Of a stretch of 64,000 bases of DNA, positions 1-11,824 are shown piece after piece (position 1 is the stretch's first letter; each line of letters opens with the position of its first letter). The DNA comes from Urophycis tenuis (taxonomy: Eukaryota; Chordata; Actinopteri; Gadiformes; Phycidae). Position numbers and translations under genes: made by a program. The stretch spans positions 1,739,373 to 1,803,372 of the forward strand of contig JAXIVH010000010.1 in assembly GCA_036785325.1 (NCBI GenBank). Reading direction: 5' to 3'. The notes under the pieces were generated by a model. That model made no database searches. It had not been told where the DNA came from and was given only the letters and a program-made list of their open reading frames with translations.

Positions 1-1
1 G

Positions 2-1096
2 GGCGCCATCGAGCCTGTCGAATGGCATACACGGCTCACTGGGTTTTATTCAGTATATTTTTTAATTCCAAATAAGGATGGCGGGTTCCGCCCGATCCTG
101 GATCTGCGGGGGCTGAACAGGTTTTTAAAGGTCCTGCCATTCCGCATGTTGCGAATGGCAGATGTTCTTCAGTCAGTGGCACAGGGGGCCTGGTTTGTGT
201 CAATAGACCTCAAGGATGCGTATTTTCATGTGCCTATTGCTCCACACCACAGGCAGTTCCTGAGATTTGCATTTCAAGGCCGGGCTTATCAATTCAAGGT
301 GATGCCGTTCGGTCTCTCACTGGCCCCTCGCATATTTACGAGGTGCGTGGCAGCGGCACTTGCTCCCATACAGGCCAGGGGGTTGACTGTCTTGCCATAT
401 CTGGACGATTGGCTGATTGTCTCCCCAACTGCGGAGCAGGCAGTCAGAGACACTGCTGTGCTCCTTGGACATGTGAACCAGCTGGGCCTCACAGTCAATT
501 ACTCCAAGAGCAGTCTTACACCCAGCCAGAAGGTAGAATACCTGGGCATGACTCTCGACTCACTGCTAATGAGAGCCTTCCTTTCTCAGAGAAGGGTGGC
601 GAACATTTTGCAGCTCATAGGTTGCTTCCAGAAAGGCAGAGTGTTGAGATATGGCCTCTTTCTCAAACTGCTGGGTATGCTGACTGCAGCATCGATGGTG
701 ATCCCCCTGGGCCTCCTTTCCTTACGGCCCCTTCAAATCTGGGTCAACACACTCCACTTGGATCCCAAGTGGCACAGGGGCAGGAGCGTCAGGGTGTCCA
801 GCCCTTGCTGTCGAGCCCTGAAACCTTGGAGGAGGAGGGGGTATCTGGTCGGGGGGGTTCCCCTAGGAGTGATCCCTGCCCGCCGAGAGGTTGTGGAGAC
901 AGATGCCTCTCTATTAGGCTGGGGTGCAGTCTGGCAGCGCAGGACCGTCAAGGGCAGATGGAGCGCACAGCACAGGTGGGAACATATAAATGGTGGTGCC
1001 AGACACAGGGTGAAGTGCCGGAGAACTGCTCAGTGGCCATCATTCTGCGTTTCCTGCAGTCCTTATTGGATGCAGGCAGATGTGCATCAACCCTAA
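2..1096 (+). pseudogene. DIRS reverse transcriptase-RNase H fragment
   Basis: The frame is open from the window edge to 1096. RT motifs are visible: SIDLKDAYFHVPIA (motif A, around 200-240), FKVMPFGLSLAPRIF, and the catalytic YLDDWLIV near 397-420. An RNase H start, VETDASLLGWGAVW, lies near 891-935 and is followed by HIN. After HIN the reading frame no longer resembles RNase H. The rest of that domain and the linker to the recombinase are missing, which implies an internal deletion of several hundred bases. The true start lies outside the window. Confidence 0.85.
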
Positions 1097-1935
1097 AGGT
1101 CTATGCAGCGGCCATTTCGGCAGGACATGTCAGAGGACATGTCAGAGTGTGACCCCAGACAGTGGGGTCACACTATCTGGTTAGTCAGTTTTTGAAGGGC
1201 GCACAGAGGCGTAGGCCATCAAGGGTCACTGTAGTGCCATCATGGGACTTGACACTGGTTTTGAGGTCAATGTGTCGGCTCCCGTTTGAACCCATAGGAG
1301 AAGCAGAACTCAGGTGGCTGTCTGCAAAGACTGCATTTCTGCTAGCGATCACATCGGCAAAACGGGTGGGTGAACTCCACGCCCTGTCAGTGAGCCAGAT
1401 GTGTATGCGCTGGTATCCGGATGGTTCGGGGGTTACTCTCCTTCCCAATCCCTCCTTCCTGCCAAAGAGGGTGCCTTCCTCGCATGTAAACCAGCCAATT
1501 GAGTTGGCGGCATTCAGTCCACCAAGCTCGCCGCAACAAGCAACAGAGCGGTCAGAACAGCTTTGCCCTGTTCGGGCTCTCAAGGCGTATGTGGCTGCTA
1601 CAACCCTCCTTCGTAAATCTGACAAACTGTTTGTTTGTTATGGGGGTTGTAGGAAAGGTCAACCTCTGTCAAAACAGAGGCTTTCTAAATGGATTGTTGA
1701 GGTGATTTTACATGCCTATAGGTTGCAGGGCCTACCTGCGCCTAGTAACGTGCGGTGCCACTCTACTCGGAGTGTGTCCACATCATGGGCAGCCTTGAAG
1801 GGGGTCTCCCTGCAGGACATCTGTGCTGCAGCGACCTGGGAATCCTCATGTACCTTTGCTCGCTATGATCGCGTCAATGTGGCTGCTCTACCTGCTGTGG
1901 CGACGGCTGTTCTATCTACAGCTGCCATGCCTTAA
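1030..1935 (+). pseudogene. DIRS tyrosine recombinase, one internal stop
   Basis: A second frame resumes with a core-binding-like region (LRFLQSLLDAGRCASTLKVY), is broken by TGA at 1150-1152, then stays open to 1935. Catalytic-domain landmarks are present: the first Arg in SAKRVGELHALS, HSTRSVSTSW carrying the H-x-x-R pair, and a late Tyr in FARYDRVNV. In this family the enzyme integrates the circular DNA intermediate. The stop lies beside a short direct duplication of about 12-14 bp (1127-1150), probably slippage. An open frame of 250 codons after the stop suggests fairly recent decay. Confidence 0.85.
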
Positions 1936-1978
1936 TGCAGTAAGCATTCCTCGTGACCTTGTTGGCATGAGTCATCAA

Positions 1979-2308
1979 GTGCTGAAGCACCGCCCTCTGG
2001 CGGTCAGGAAGAATGAAATAGAACGAGAGTTACGAATGTAACTACGGTTCTATGAATTCTGGATGACCGCCAGAGCTGTCTGTCACTCGGAATCTGGGCG
2101 AGAAGATTCTGTAGGAACAGATTGCGTGATGACGTGGGGGTTTTATACTGGGGCATGCGCCCTACGTCATCGCATGGTCACAGGTAACTTTGTTGGTATA
2201 ATAACTCGACCTGCACATATGCGAGATGGAGATATCCTGTGCTGAAGCACCGCCCTCTGGCGGTCATCCAGAATTCATAGAACCGTAGTTACATTCGTAA
2301 CTCTCGTT
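1979..2308. repeat. DIRS 3' terminal repeat cluster
   Basis: A 28-bp direct repeat occurs at 1979-2006 and 2239-2266; both copies contain the palindromic core CCGCCCTCTGGCGG. A perfect 54-bp inverted repeat pairs 2022-2075 with 2255-2308, with about 180 bp between the arms. Such non-LTR termini are expected of DIRS elements, where inverted termini and an internal complementary region template circular DNA. I infer that this block is the right end of the element. Confidence 0.85.
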
Positions 2309-2792
2309 TTATCATGTCAACAAAATCTACAACCAATTCTCGTATAGGACCCTTTGGAGTTGGAATGTGACCAGTTAGAAAGAACCTTCAAACCCCTCCA
2401 AACATTGTTTTTCAGGCAGATTGTGCACCTATCTATGACATAATCAATTTGCTCAAGCAAGTATGGTGTCCAAAATCCACATTCCTTGATAATGTTTTTC
2501 TAACTTCCCCCCTTGCAACATGAGCTAACCCACATGCTCATGCCCACATGTTTCCTCATCTAATGAACCTTATATGTGGACACAAGCACTTGTATTGTTT
2601 TAATTACGTCTGAATTGAAGGTCCCTTCTGGTCAAAAATGGTTGGTCCATTTTTGACCAGAGCTTATTTTTCTGATGCCTTTTTGATGCCTTTGATTAGA
2701 GGATTATTCTTCTGTTCTACCTCAACAGGAGTAATTACTTTCTGATTTTTGATGTCCATCTTATTACACTTAATTAATTAATGGTTATTTAG

Positions 2793-2846
<54 letters not shown>
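2793..2846. repeat. (ATT)18 microsatellite
   Basis: Uninterrupted trinucleotide run of about 18 copies. Confidence 0.97.
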
Positions 2847-2848
<2 letters not shown>

Positions 2849-3398
2849 TTTATCTATAACCCTCTGTATTGCCATAGTCAATAAAAGAAAGGTGAAATGA
2901 ATTTGCCAACTTCAAAGGAGTCCAAAATCTTAATGATATAAAAGAAAATCACAACACTAAGACAACACGCAGTAGTACTGAATACACGCAATCTACCAAC
3001 TTGTAAATTCAAACCAACTCACTTTCCCCAACTCAACTCAGATCAGAATAACCCATGACCAAACAGCAAAATCCACATTCATAGCCCTTGACTGTAGTTA
3101 AACCTAATACTCATTAATTAATTGATCAGTCAGTTGCCAAGTCTCTCCTTCTAAATCTCTGAAACGTAGGAATTTTGCAAAGAAAAGAGTTCATGGATAA
3201 AACCACACTGGCCTTAAATCACTGGATCAGATTTATGGCCCTAATCTGCCTGTGCTCTGCCTGTGCTCTGAACACACCCTCTGTGGGCCCCTCCCCCTTT
3301 TTATTCACACCACAGGAAGAGAAGACAAGTAAAGACAACTAACAGTTCAGTGTCTTATGCTTCACTAGATGCAATAAACAATTCAATATGACCTAAAG

Positions 3399-3560
3399 TC
3401 CCCTATAAAGGAGCTCATATATGTATTTATTATCATTCAAAGTCTCCTGTAAAGGAGCTTGTATATTTATTTATTATCATTAAAAGTCTCCTATATAGGA
3501 GCTCATATATTTATTTATTATCATTCAAAGTCTCCTATACAGGAGCTCATATATTTATCA
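3399..3560. repeat. Tandem repeat, about 46-bp unit, 4 copies
   Basis: Four imperfect units, each with a CTCCT(N4)AGGAG inverted repeat followed by an AT-rich spacer ending in TTATTATCATT. The short palindrome is kept in all units while its 4-nt loop varies. Confidence 0.85.
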
Positions 3561-3753
3561 TTTCATTTTTCTGTTGAAAAAGGTGATCTTGGGAATTAGT
3601 TACTCTTTTAAGACAAAATAACTTTTCATGTATCATACATTCGTGTATATCTATATCTATAATAAATTATTATTAACTAAATATCCTGTTCTCAAATTCT
3701 AATAACTCCTACACCTTATTCCTTATGCTTCACATTAGTTACACATGAACCCA

Positions 3754-3757
<4 letters not shown>

Positions 3758-3792
<35 letters not shown>

Positions 3793-3793
3793 T
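3758..3793. repeat. (TTA)n microsatellite
   Basis: About 12 uninterrupted copies. Confidence 0.95.
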
Positions 3794-4368
3794 TTACACA
3801 CAGGCACACATATACCCCACAAAGTTCAATAGATGTCTCTATTAAATAGCTGAAGCTTCTTTCTTTCTTTTTAAACTAAATCTAAACCTAATTCCTATTT
3901 TCTCTTAATTACTATTTATATTTACATTTACCATTTAAAGTCAATGTTCACATATATAGCAGCTAAAAGTGCATATGACTGTTCCAAAGTGGATTTAGAG
4001 CCCCTCCACTCAAACTTGCACGATAGTTTTCAACTCGCATTATGTTACTAATTACGCTTCTCTCTGGGCCCAGGGTCTTAACACTTTTCCTATATCTTCA
4101 TTACCTTTTTACTTTTCCTATTTTAAATCTTATTTCAAATTCCTTAATTTCCTTACTTCTCTATTTCCCCTTGTTTGTGTTGCCTGCAACGCAAAAAATA
4201 AACCCCAAATTTAGAACGGAGGTCAACTTCTAATCATCAGCACATCAATTAATTTCCCATATCAGGATTCGTTATCAGTGTGTCCTAAAACAACAAATAC
4301 ACAGCAGCTCCAAGCGAGCAGGCCAGGGCAAAATATTGTGAAAAAGACTCTCTCTCCACAATCGGCCG

Positions 4369-4510
4369 TTGATGTGGCATTGAACTGAATTTCGACACGT
4401 AAACCCCACGCAGAACCATCACGGTCTCATGACTGCGTCCAAGCAACTGCGTGGCCATTGCGTGATCACTATGTGATCACTACGCGGAACCATAACCGAC
4501 GCTTAAGAGT
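4369..4510. mobile_element. Relic of a MITE-like repeat, also seen at 33056-33205
   Basis: This segment shares long stretches with 33056-33205, including GCAACTGCGTGGCCATTGCG and CACTACGCGG. The copies differ by scattered substitutions and a short insertion. No TSD or complete ends were found here, so the transposon class is unassigned. Confidence 0.55.
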
Positions 4511-5383
4511 GTACTTTAGTGTGCGTGAAGTATCACCATCAAGTAGTGAGACATATTGTTGTCATGTTGTTAAGTGTTATGGAATAGGCCTACTATACTA
4601 CAAAATAAATACATCTAGTTCAATATGGGAGCATCATATTGTATTGTTGGCTGACATTGCAATGGCCTCGATTTGAACGCTTTTTATTTAATTATAACTT
4701 ATTAATGAAACCTCCACAATTAAGCATTCCCAACAATAAGTACCTTAACATTCAAGATTTCTCGGATGGTATGGAAACAATCTATCTGAACAAGTTAAGT
4801 TTGCCTTTCATAAAAATAAAAAAACTTACTGAAAGCAACACAGAAATACACATAAAACATTTTGGACACATTCAGGCCTAAAAGTAAAAAACACCCAATT
4901 ACAACTCGTTAGGAAACCCACTTCTTGTTGACATGTAGGCCTACATAACATCCCACAATTCCACTCAGCTATTAAAGAAATATGTTTTAAATACTTTACA
5001 TGTGGATTTGATTAATAACAATATTTTCTGTTAAAATGTTGCTGAATTATTCTGATACGGCCTCTTAATATTCTATTAATAATGACTGTCTTGTATTCAA
5101 ACATTCCCTGTTGTATCCATAGCTGTGACGATAATTCCCTTAGCCTAAAGAAAACAAAAGAGATATCTGATCCAGAAACATGAATAATACATGATCACGA
5201 GAGAAAGCCCAGCTGAAGACGCGCCCCCACAGCCCACAGTCCGTGTGTAAACGCAGCCAGAGACGGACGGGACTAGATAGAGTAGGACATTGAAGCAGGT
5301 CTTTCCACGTATCCTTTTCTTTTCTGCTCTTCTCGTTAACAATGCAGGGTGAATACGGTCGCTTACAGAGTTAACAGGGATAG

Positions 5384-8062
5384 TTAACTCTCCATGGGAT
5401 CCAAAAACTCTTCTTCTGTGATGGCCTCCAGCCTGCTCAGAACCCTGTCGCCACTGGCGGCCGGGTAGTCCACCACAAGCTGGCTCGGCGCAGGGTCGAG
5501 GAGGAAGGGCCCGCGGAAGGAGCAGCACAGGGTGCGGAGGAAGGGCAGCAGGTGGGTGATGGAGGGCAGGGACCTCTGGCTGAGGAGAGGGAACTCCAAA
5601 GGCTCCGTGGAGGATTCCTCCGCCAGCCCGTTGGACACCTGAGATGACAGCAGAGACACAGTTGGGGTGTGGTTTTGGTTTAGGCACGTTGACCATTGGA
5701 GCGGGCAGGTTTTCTGTGCTCTCACCCCGTGCCGTAGCTGTATCCCCTCCAGTATTCTGAGGACATGCGGCTTGCACTCCTGCTCTCCGTCCAGGAGGGT
5801 GCTCTCCGGCCCGCTGTAGCGATCCATGTCCACCTCGGGAACGAAGGCCCAGCGGTACCTGTGTGAGGAGGCTGGTTACTGGCCGTGTGCTCAGCAGGTC
5901 CAATGAAACACGAGGACTTTGGATTTCTAAAATAAGAAACGGGGGCCGAAGGGTCTCGGCATTCGACGACCCGCCTGCACTCTTACATTTGGAAGAGAGG
6001 CATCTTCTCTGGAGGGAAGGCCAGGGACGTGTCCAGAAACTTGCAGGCCGACAGATACATGTCCAGGTCCTGCTGGGGGATGTTAGGAGGACTGTTCCGG
6101 ACCAGGGCTCCGCGCACCACCTTAGAGAGTCTGGGGGTTCATCAAGGAAAGAGCGTTCACAGAGATGAGTTCAGAAGAAAACCCAGCGTTTATCAGTGGG
6201 AGAGCAGTACAACGTTACGTACTTGTTTGACACCTCGATGTCTGACTGCAGGGCTTTGTTTAGACGGGTAAATATTCGGATCTGAAAAAAAAAACCCAAC
6301 AACAATGTGACGACGCCTTTGTGATCATTTACAGGGAGCCCAGTGATAACTCTGTGGAGACAAGGGCCCCTGCGGACCGCGGTGCGTCTCACCAGCTCCG
6401 TGACCATGATGGGCCACAGGGAGGTGAGGTGCTGCGGGGAGATGCGCAGCAGGAGAACACGGAACATCAGGAAGGTCTGGGCGGAGACGGCGGGGGTCTG
6501 GTTCACGCGCAAGGACTCGCTCAGGCGCTCTGAGGGGAAACAGTGACACGTTACGAGGAGTGGCACCTTCACCATCTGGCCGTCACTACCAACTGCTCTC
6601 TACAGTGATTCATCTTGGACCCAGCGCTCCTGACATGCCGCAGCAGAACTCCTGTGGGGCGAAGGCTCAGAGCCTGGGCTGGAGAGCCACGTTTGATGTT
6701 TTTGTTACAAAGAGATGCTACCGAGGAGAAGTCATTCACAATGAGTGCTAAGATGGAGCTGTCAAAAGGTTTGAATTTGTGTATTTCTCCAGCTGCCATC
6801 TACATGCTGGTGACGCGAAACCTTTGCCCGCATTTTGTGTGACTATTCTAGTGTTCGCCCCGGATGGCGGCTCTCCACGGGCTACAGGAGAAGCTGGGGC
6901 CGGCTGACCACGTGTTCCCCGTCCCCAAGCAGCATGACGGCAAAGCAAACAGGAGGCTAAAGGAAGTGAAACACCCCATTCTCCCAGATGACAGCTGCTC
7001 TGCTAGATTTGTGAGACTATAACATACCTTGAATCAAGGGCAGATAGAGATGGTACTGGTCCACTTCTCCGCTGAACATTGCGAAAGCTTGTCGTTTCAG
7101 CAGCATGGGCTTCTGTTCGGCACTCTGAAACAGTTTCAGAGAGCTGCTCTGCATGCCTAGAAACAAAACCACATGGAAAAATACAAGCTTGAAACAGCAC
7201 TCTGGAATACACTCTACACACATGAGGTGAAACGTTGTTCGTTTGTAGCTCAAGGGATCTCCTCCAAACACTCACTCATGAGGTCTTTGAACATGGTCTT
7301 CTCGTGGGTCAGTAGGTGGTCAATGATGGACCTCCAGCTGGAGGAAAACCCAATGAAGTTAGACGAGGGTCTTACAAAAAGTAGTTTACTGTTAAAATAA
7401 TGTACTGATGGTCTCACTGAAGAGCACAGGAGGCATCCATGGTGAAGAACAGCGGGTCCATGAACAGCTCAAAGGCCTCCTTCCTCCAAGCCCGCTTGGT
7501 GTAAGCGTACCCACTGAGGCTGCTCAGGAGCTGGGCCCCGGCTCCAAAACTGGGCATGTTGTAGGCACTGGAACACAGAGGAGATGGTCCTGATGCAGGT
7601 CCAAAGCTCAGCCATACACCACGGACGAGTTGACTTGAGTGTGCTGCTGCTACAGTACACTACTACTATCAGCACCATTTCATCATCTCTGTTGTTTCTG
7701 GAGTTACTTTACATCCCTACGGGTCGACAGATATAACCTTTCCACTGGGGAGCCAAACACCCCAAGACTCAAGAGTTTTATTTACCAAGTGTAAAACACA
7801 GAGTATTTACCGAGTACAGACGTTTTTTGGACAAGGCATCTGTGGAATAGGTATAAAGCATGAAGAAACATGCGTTGTGCAAACGTGTGACGCGGTGGCT
7901 ACCTGTGGTTCTTCAGGTAGGGGAACACGTAGTACATGACCCGAGTGATGAGGGGGACGGCTTTCTCCTTCTCATCGCTGCGGTACACCATGTCCAGCAG
8001 GGGGGCAAGGATCTACAGGAGCATCAAGTGGTGAACAATATGCAAGCACGCGCACGCGCACA

Positions 8063-8098
<36 letters not shown>

Positions 8099-11000
8099 CA
8101 CACGCACGCACACACACACACACACACACGGTGAACCCTACCTCAGCCAGAAGTGCGAGGGCCTGGACGCTGTAGACGGACGGGGCTGAGGAGGAGACCA
8201 TAGAGCTGGCCTGGCAGCCCACGTCTGGAGGAGGAGACATACAGCATGTTCACATCACCAGTCTAGGCTAGGCTGAATGTACACAGGACCTGCACTACAA
8301 GGAATGTGGCCCTCGACTTATGTCAAGGTGAAGCCTGGGGTTAAGCCTGACCTTACATGTGTAGCTTGGGCTGTGGTCAGTCACCCCAGATTTCAATGTT
8401 ACATCTGGTCTGATGTGCTTCCTAGTGTCAACAAGATTGATCCGTTGCATACACAGATTCTCACTACCAACCGACTAAGTCCACGTCGGCCTCTGCGTCA
8501 TCTGGCTCGGCTGAGTCCTCGAGCTCAGGACAGACTTGAGGTTGATTTTTGACCTCCAGGTTGCGACTCAGCCAGCTGGTCTGCTCCAGGGACGAGCCTG
8601 CAACCCCGCCCACTGCCTCCAGGATTCGCTGGGTCACCTCCTACAAGGACAGGGTGAGCACATGGTGAGCACATGGTGAAGGCATGGTGAAGGCATGGTG
8701 AACGCATGGTGAGCATGCTCACTGAATTATTTTGTGTGTTCGTGCCATGGGGTATTACATCTCCAGCCCAGGGCCTACAGATAGTTAGCTTGATCTTTGG
8801 TGCACTAGATGTATCGTGTGATGTCTCTGTGAAGCTGAGCACCTGACGTCGCAGCTGCAGGTCCCGCGTGTCTTTTTTGTTGTCCTGGTTGGGAAGTCGA
8901 TTCACAAAGTCGTTGAGGATGCTGTGGAGAGACGGGACACAGGTTGGTACCACAGCGTTGTCCCAGACTCCATCGTGATTGGTCATCACTACGGAAGCCC
9001 ACTGCCCTCAAAGAGAGCTGCGGAACTGCACTCCAAACGGTCAACTGTGGATGCTGACCAAACATGTTCCAGAAACAATATGCTCCAAGCGCCGCTGAAG
9101 AATAGTTTAATTCCATCTGAATACATTGATAAAAAAACAATAATGTTATAGATTGTAGATTGTTATAGATAGGCAACTGTGATAAACACAGAATAAACCA
9201 CAGTTATGATGGGGGAGCCCGGAGTAGTTTATTCTGCTGAAACCACACAGAATAAACCGTAGTGCCATTTTCAAAGAACAAGTAACCCCATTTTTTAAAG
9301 TTAGTTATAGTAGAGCAGTGTAGTAGAGCAGTTAGTTACAGTAGAGAAGTATGGTAGAGCAGTATAGTAGATAAGTTATAGTAGAACAGTATAATAGAGA
9401 GGTTAGTTATAGTAGAGCAGTATAGTAGAGAGGTTAGTTATAGTAGAGCAGTATAGTAGATAAGTTATAGTAAGTTATAGATAAGTTATAGAACAGTATA
9501 GTAGAGAGGTAAGTTATAGTAGATCAGTTAGTTATAGTTATGCAGTATAGTAGAGCAGTAGAGCAGTATAGTAGAGCAGTGTGCCCAGACGTGAGACAGA
9601 CCCTAGCAGCAGGAAGTGGCCTGGTGGAGCGAGGTTCAGTTGGACAGACTCTCGCAGGAGGCAGAGCAGGGGAGTGACGTTTTCCTGTAGAGCCTGAGGA
9701 GATAAACTAGAGACAGGAACATGAGACATGGTGGAGGGAAGAGGTTAAATAACCACACACATTACAGTAGACCTTAAAGCATGAATGAACATCAAATGGT
9801 TCTTCATACCTCAGAATGTAGGCGTAGCTGAACTCTAACATGGGGATGTCCACCAGGGTGCTCTTCTGTTAGGGTGCCAAAAAAAGGAAAAAGGATGATG
9901 AGTGATCTGAAAAGTGACATTTTCTGCAAGTGTGTGCGCACGTGCATGTGGGCGTGCGTGCGTGTGCGCACATATACCTGCTCTGCTTTGATCTGGTGTG
10001 GTTTCTTCACCACCTCCTTGACCAGGTGCAGGACGGTCTCCGGCCGCATGGAGCTCAGTGATTTCACCAGATCCACCACCACCAGGCGGGACTCACTGAG
10101 CACAGGCAGAACCTGGGAGCAGAGCGCTGGTGTGAGCATGTATGAGGACTCACAGACAGACGCTTGACCAGTAGGGATGCACCCGAATACAAATACGTTA
10201 TTCGGAAAGCACAGATAATGCGATGTAAACATATCTGTATTCTACCCGAATATTCGCGTTATTATTCGGGAAAAAAAATCTTAAAATCCGTTCATATCAT
10301 TGTGGATGGCAGGTTGGCAACAAGATAAAAATGTCTATTCTGTTTGCAGCATCGGACTTTGATTTCACTAAATAGTCGTTTTATTTATTACAAATGACTG
10401 AAAAGAGATCACTTCGTCCCACTGAGTCAGCGCACAACAGCGAGCTGAGCTGAGCTGACCGCGGTGGACATGAAACTTAGAGCTTGAAATTAGACATTCG
10501 CCTGACATTCACCACATAGCTGATCTCTCTATCTCATTAAAAGTCAAATAAACTACTTACACAGTATGTTTTCCTGTTTTGTATTCCGTTGTGAAAATAT
10601 AAATAGTGTGCGATGACAGTTGAACGTTTTACCGTGTATTTCAGTCAATATTAATTCCTTTAAGTGACATATGCTGCATGTATCAGTCAGGTTTAATGGA
10701 ATTTTGACCAGGTATTTCATGGTTATTTAAACAAACAGCAACACATTCAAGTTTAGATTTATCATTCAGTATCCACTGTGTGAGAGAGGGCACGAGCGCA
10801 GCCCTTTGCATTACGTACGTTAGGCAGCAGGTGGCTTGTGCGTGTCCTAGTGGTGTGGACTGGCATACAATTCGGTAAGACAAATCAATGATCATTATGG
10901 CATTATCTATAAGACTCAGTGTCCCCCAACTAGCTTAGGGGTGGTGGTGGGGTTCAGATGGTTTGCAGTCTATCTAAACTTCGTTCAATAGGGTGGGGTG

Positions 11001-11783
11001 GATAAAATAAAACAGGCAAAAAAGTTCATGTATTACTGTTGTGTATGTATTACTATGTAATTATTGTCGTAAAGTATATTTCATAATTAATTATATAACA
11101 ATATTAAATCAATGTGATGCTTGGAAGGGACTACTATTGCATTGCAAATGAATATTAGGTTAGAAAATACAAATTCGGCACAATAAAGGAGACTTCCGGT
11201 ATAAACCACGCCCACTTCCGGTTTTCTATCCGAATACAGATACAGATAATTTTTTGGTTGAACAGATACAGAAACAGATACAGATAGTGAGGTTGCTGTG
11301 CACCTCTATTGACCAGCCAGAGACCACACATTGGTTTTCACAGGACTGTTTTGGGGGGGGGGGGGGGGATTTGCCTTCTATGGAGCGTTGTCGGCGTTGT
11401 ATGAGATTTTTTGGCAATTAAACACATTTGCCAAGTAGGACCTTGGAAAATACATATTATGAAGCTACGACCAGCCATGCTGAGGGAAGGAAAAAAACAA
11501 TGATTGGCTTTGGATTACGAGGATCTCATTCCTTCCGATTGCCTCAGAATAGCGGTGGGTCATTAGGCCTCCACCTGCCGTGAACCACCCAGATGTTAGA
11601 GGAGCTACATGCTAGTCTCTGCTCTCTGGGCTTCACAAACATGGCCGCCGCAAGGTTCATACCTTGTTCCGGTGTCTCCTCTTGGTCTTCTTGCTGAGCC
11701 ACACAGAGCCAATGGATGCCATGATCTGAACACCATACTGGCCCGTCAGAGGGATCAAAAACTCCAGAATTCGTTGTCTCAGG

Positions 11784-11824
<41 letters not shown>

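Larger units (their letters stand above)
1..2308 (+). mobile_element. DIRS-like tyrosine-recombinase retrotransposon, 3' part
   Basis: The order is reverse transcriptase, RNase H start, tyrosine recombinase, then inverted and direct repeats instead of LTRs. This is the plan of DIRS-type retrotransposons, which integrate through a tyrosine recombinase and lack an integrase. The element runs off the left edge of the window. Coding parts are broken: the RNase H region is cut short after its first motif and the recombinase has an in-frame stop, so this copy is dead. The right end is placed where the 54-bp inverted repeat arm stops (2308). The family call is firm; the subfamily is not resolved. 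Confidence 0.88.
2309..5383. other. AT-rich intergenic region
   Basis: No credible coding region was seen; open frames are under 90 codons and resemble nothing. It holds two (ATT)n microsatellites, a four-unit degenerate tandem repeat, a relic MITE-like segment, and the presumed 3'UTR of dop1b at the right end. The nearest reverse-complement AATAAA downstream of the dop1b stop is at 4683-4688, about 700 nt away, and is only a candidate polyadenylation signal. Confidence 0.6.
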
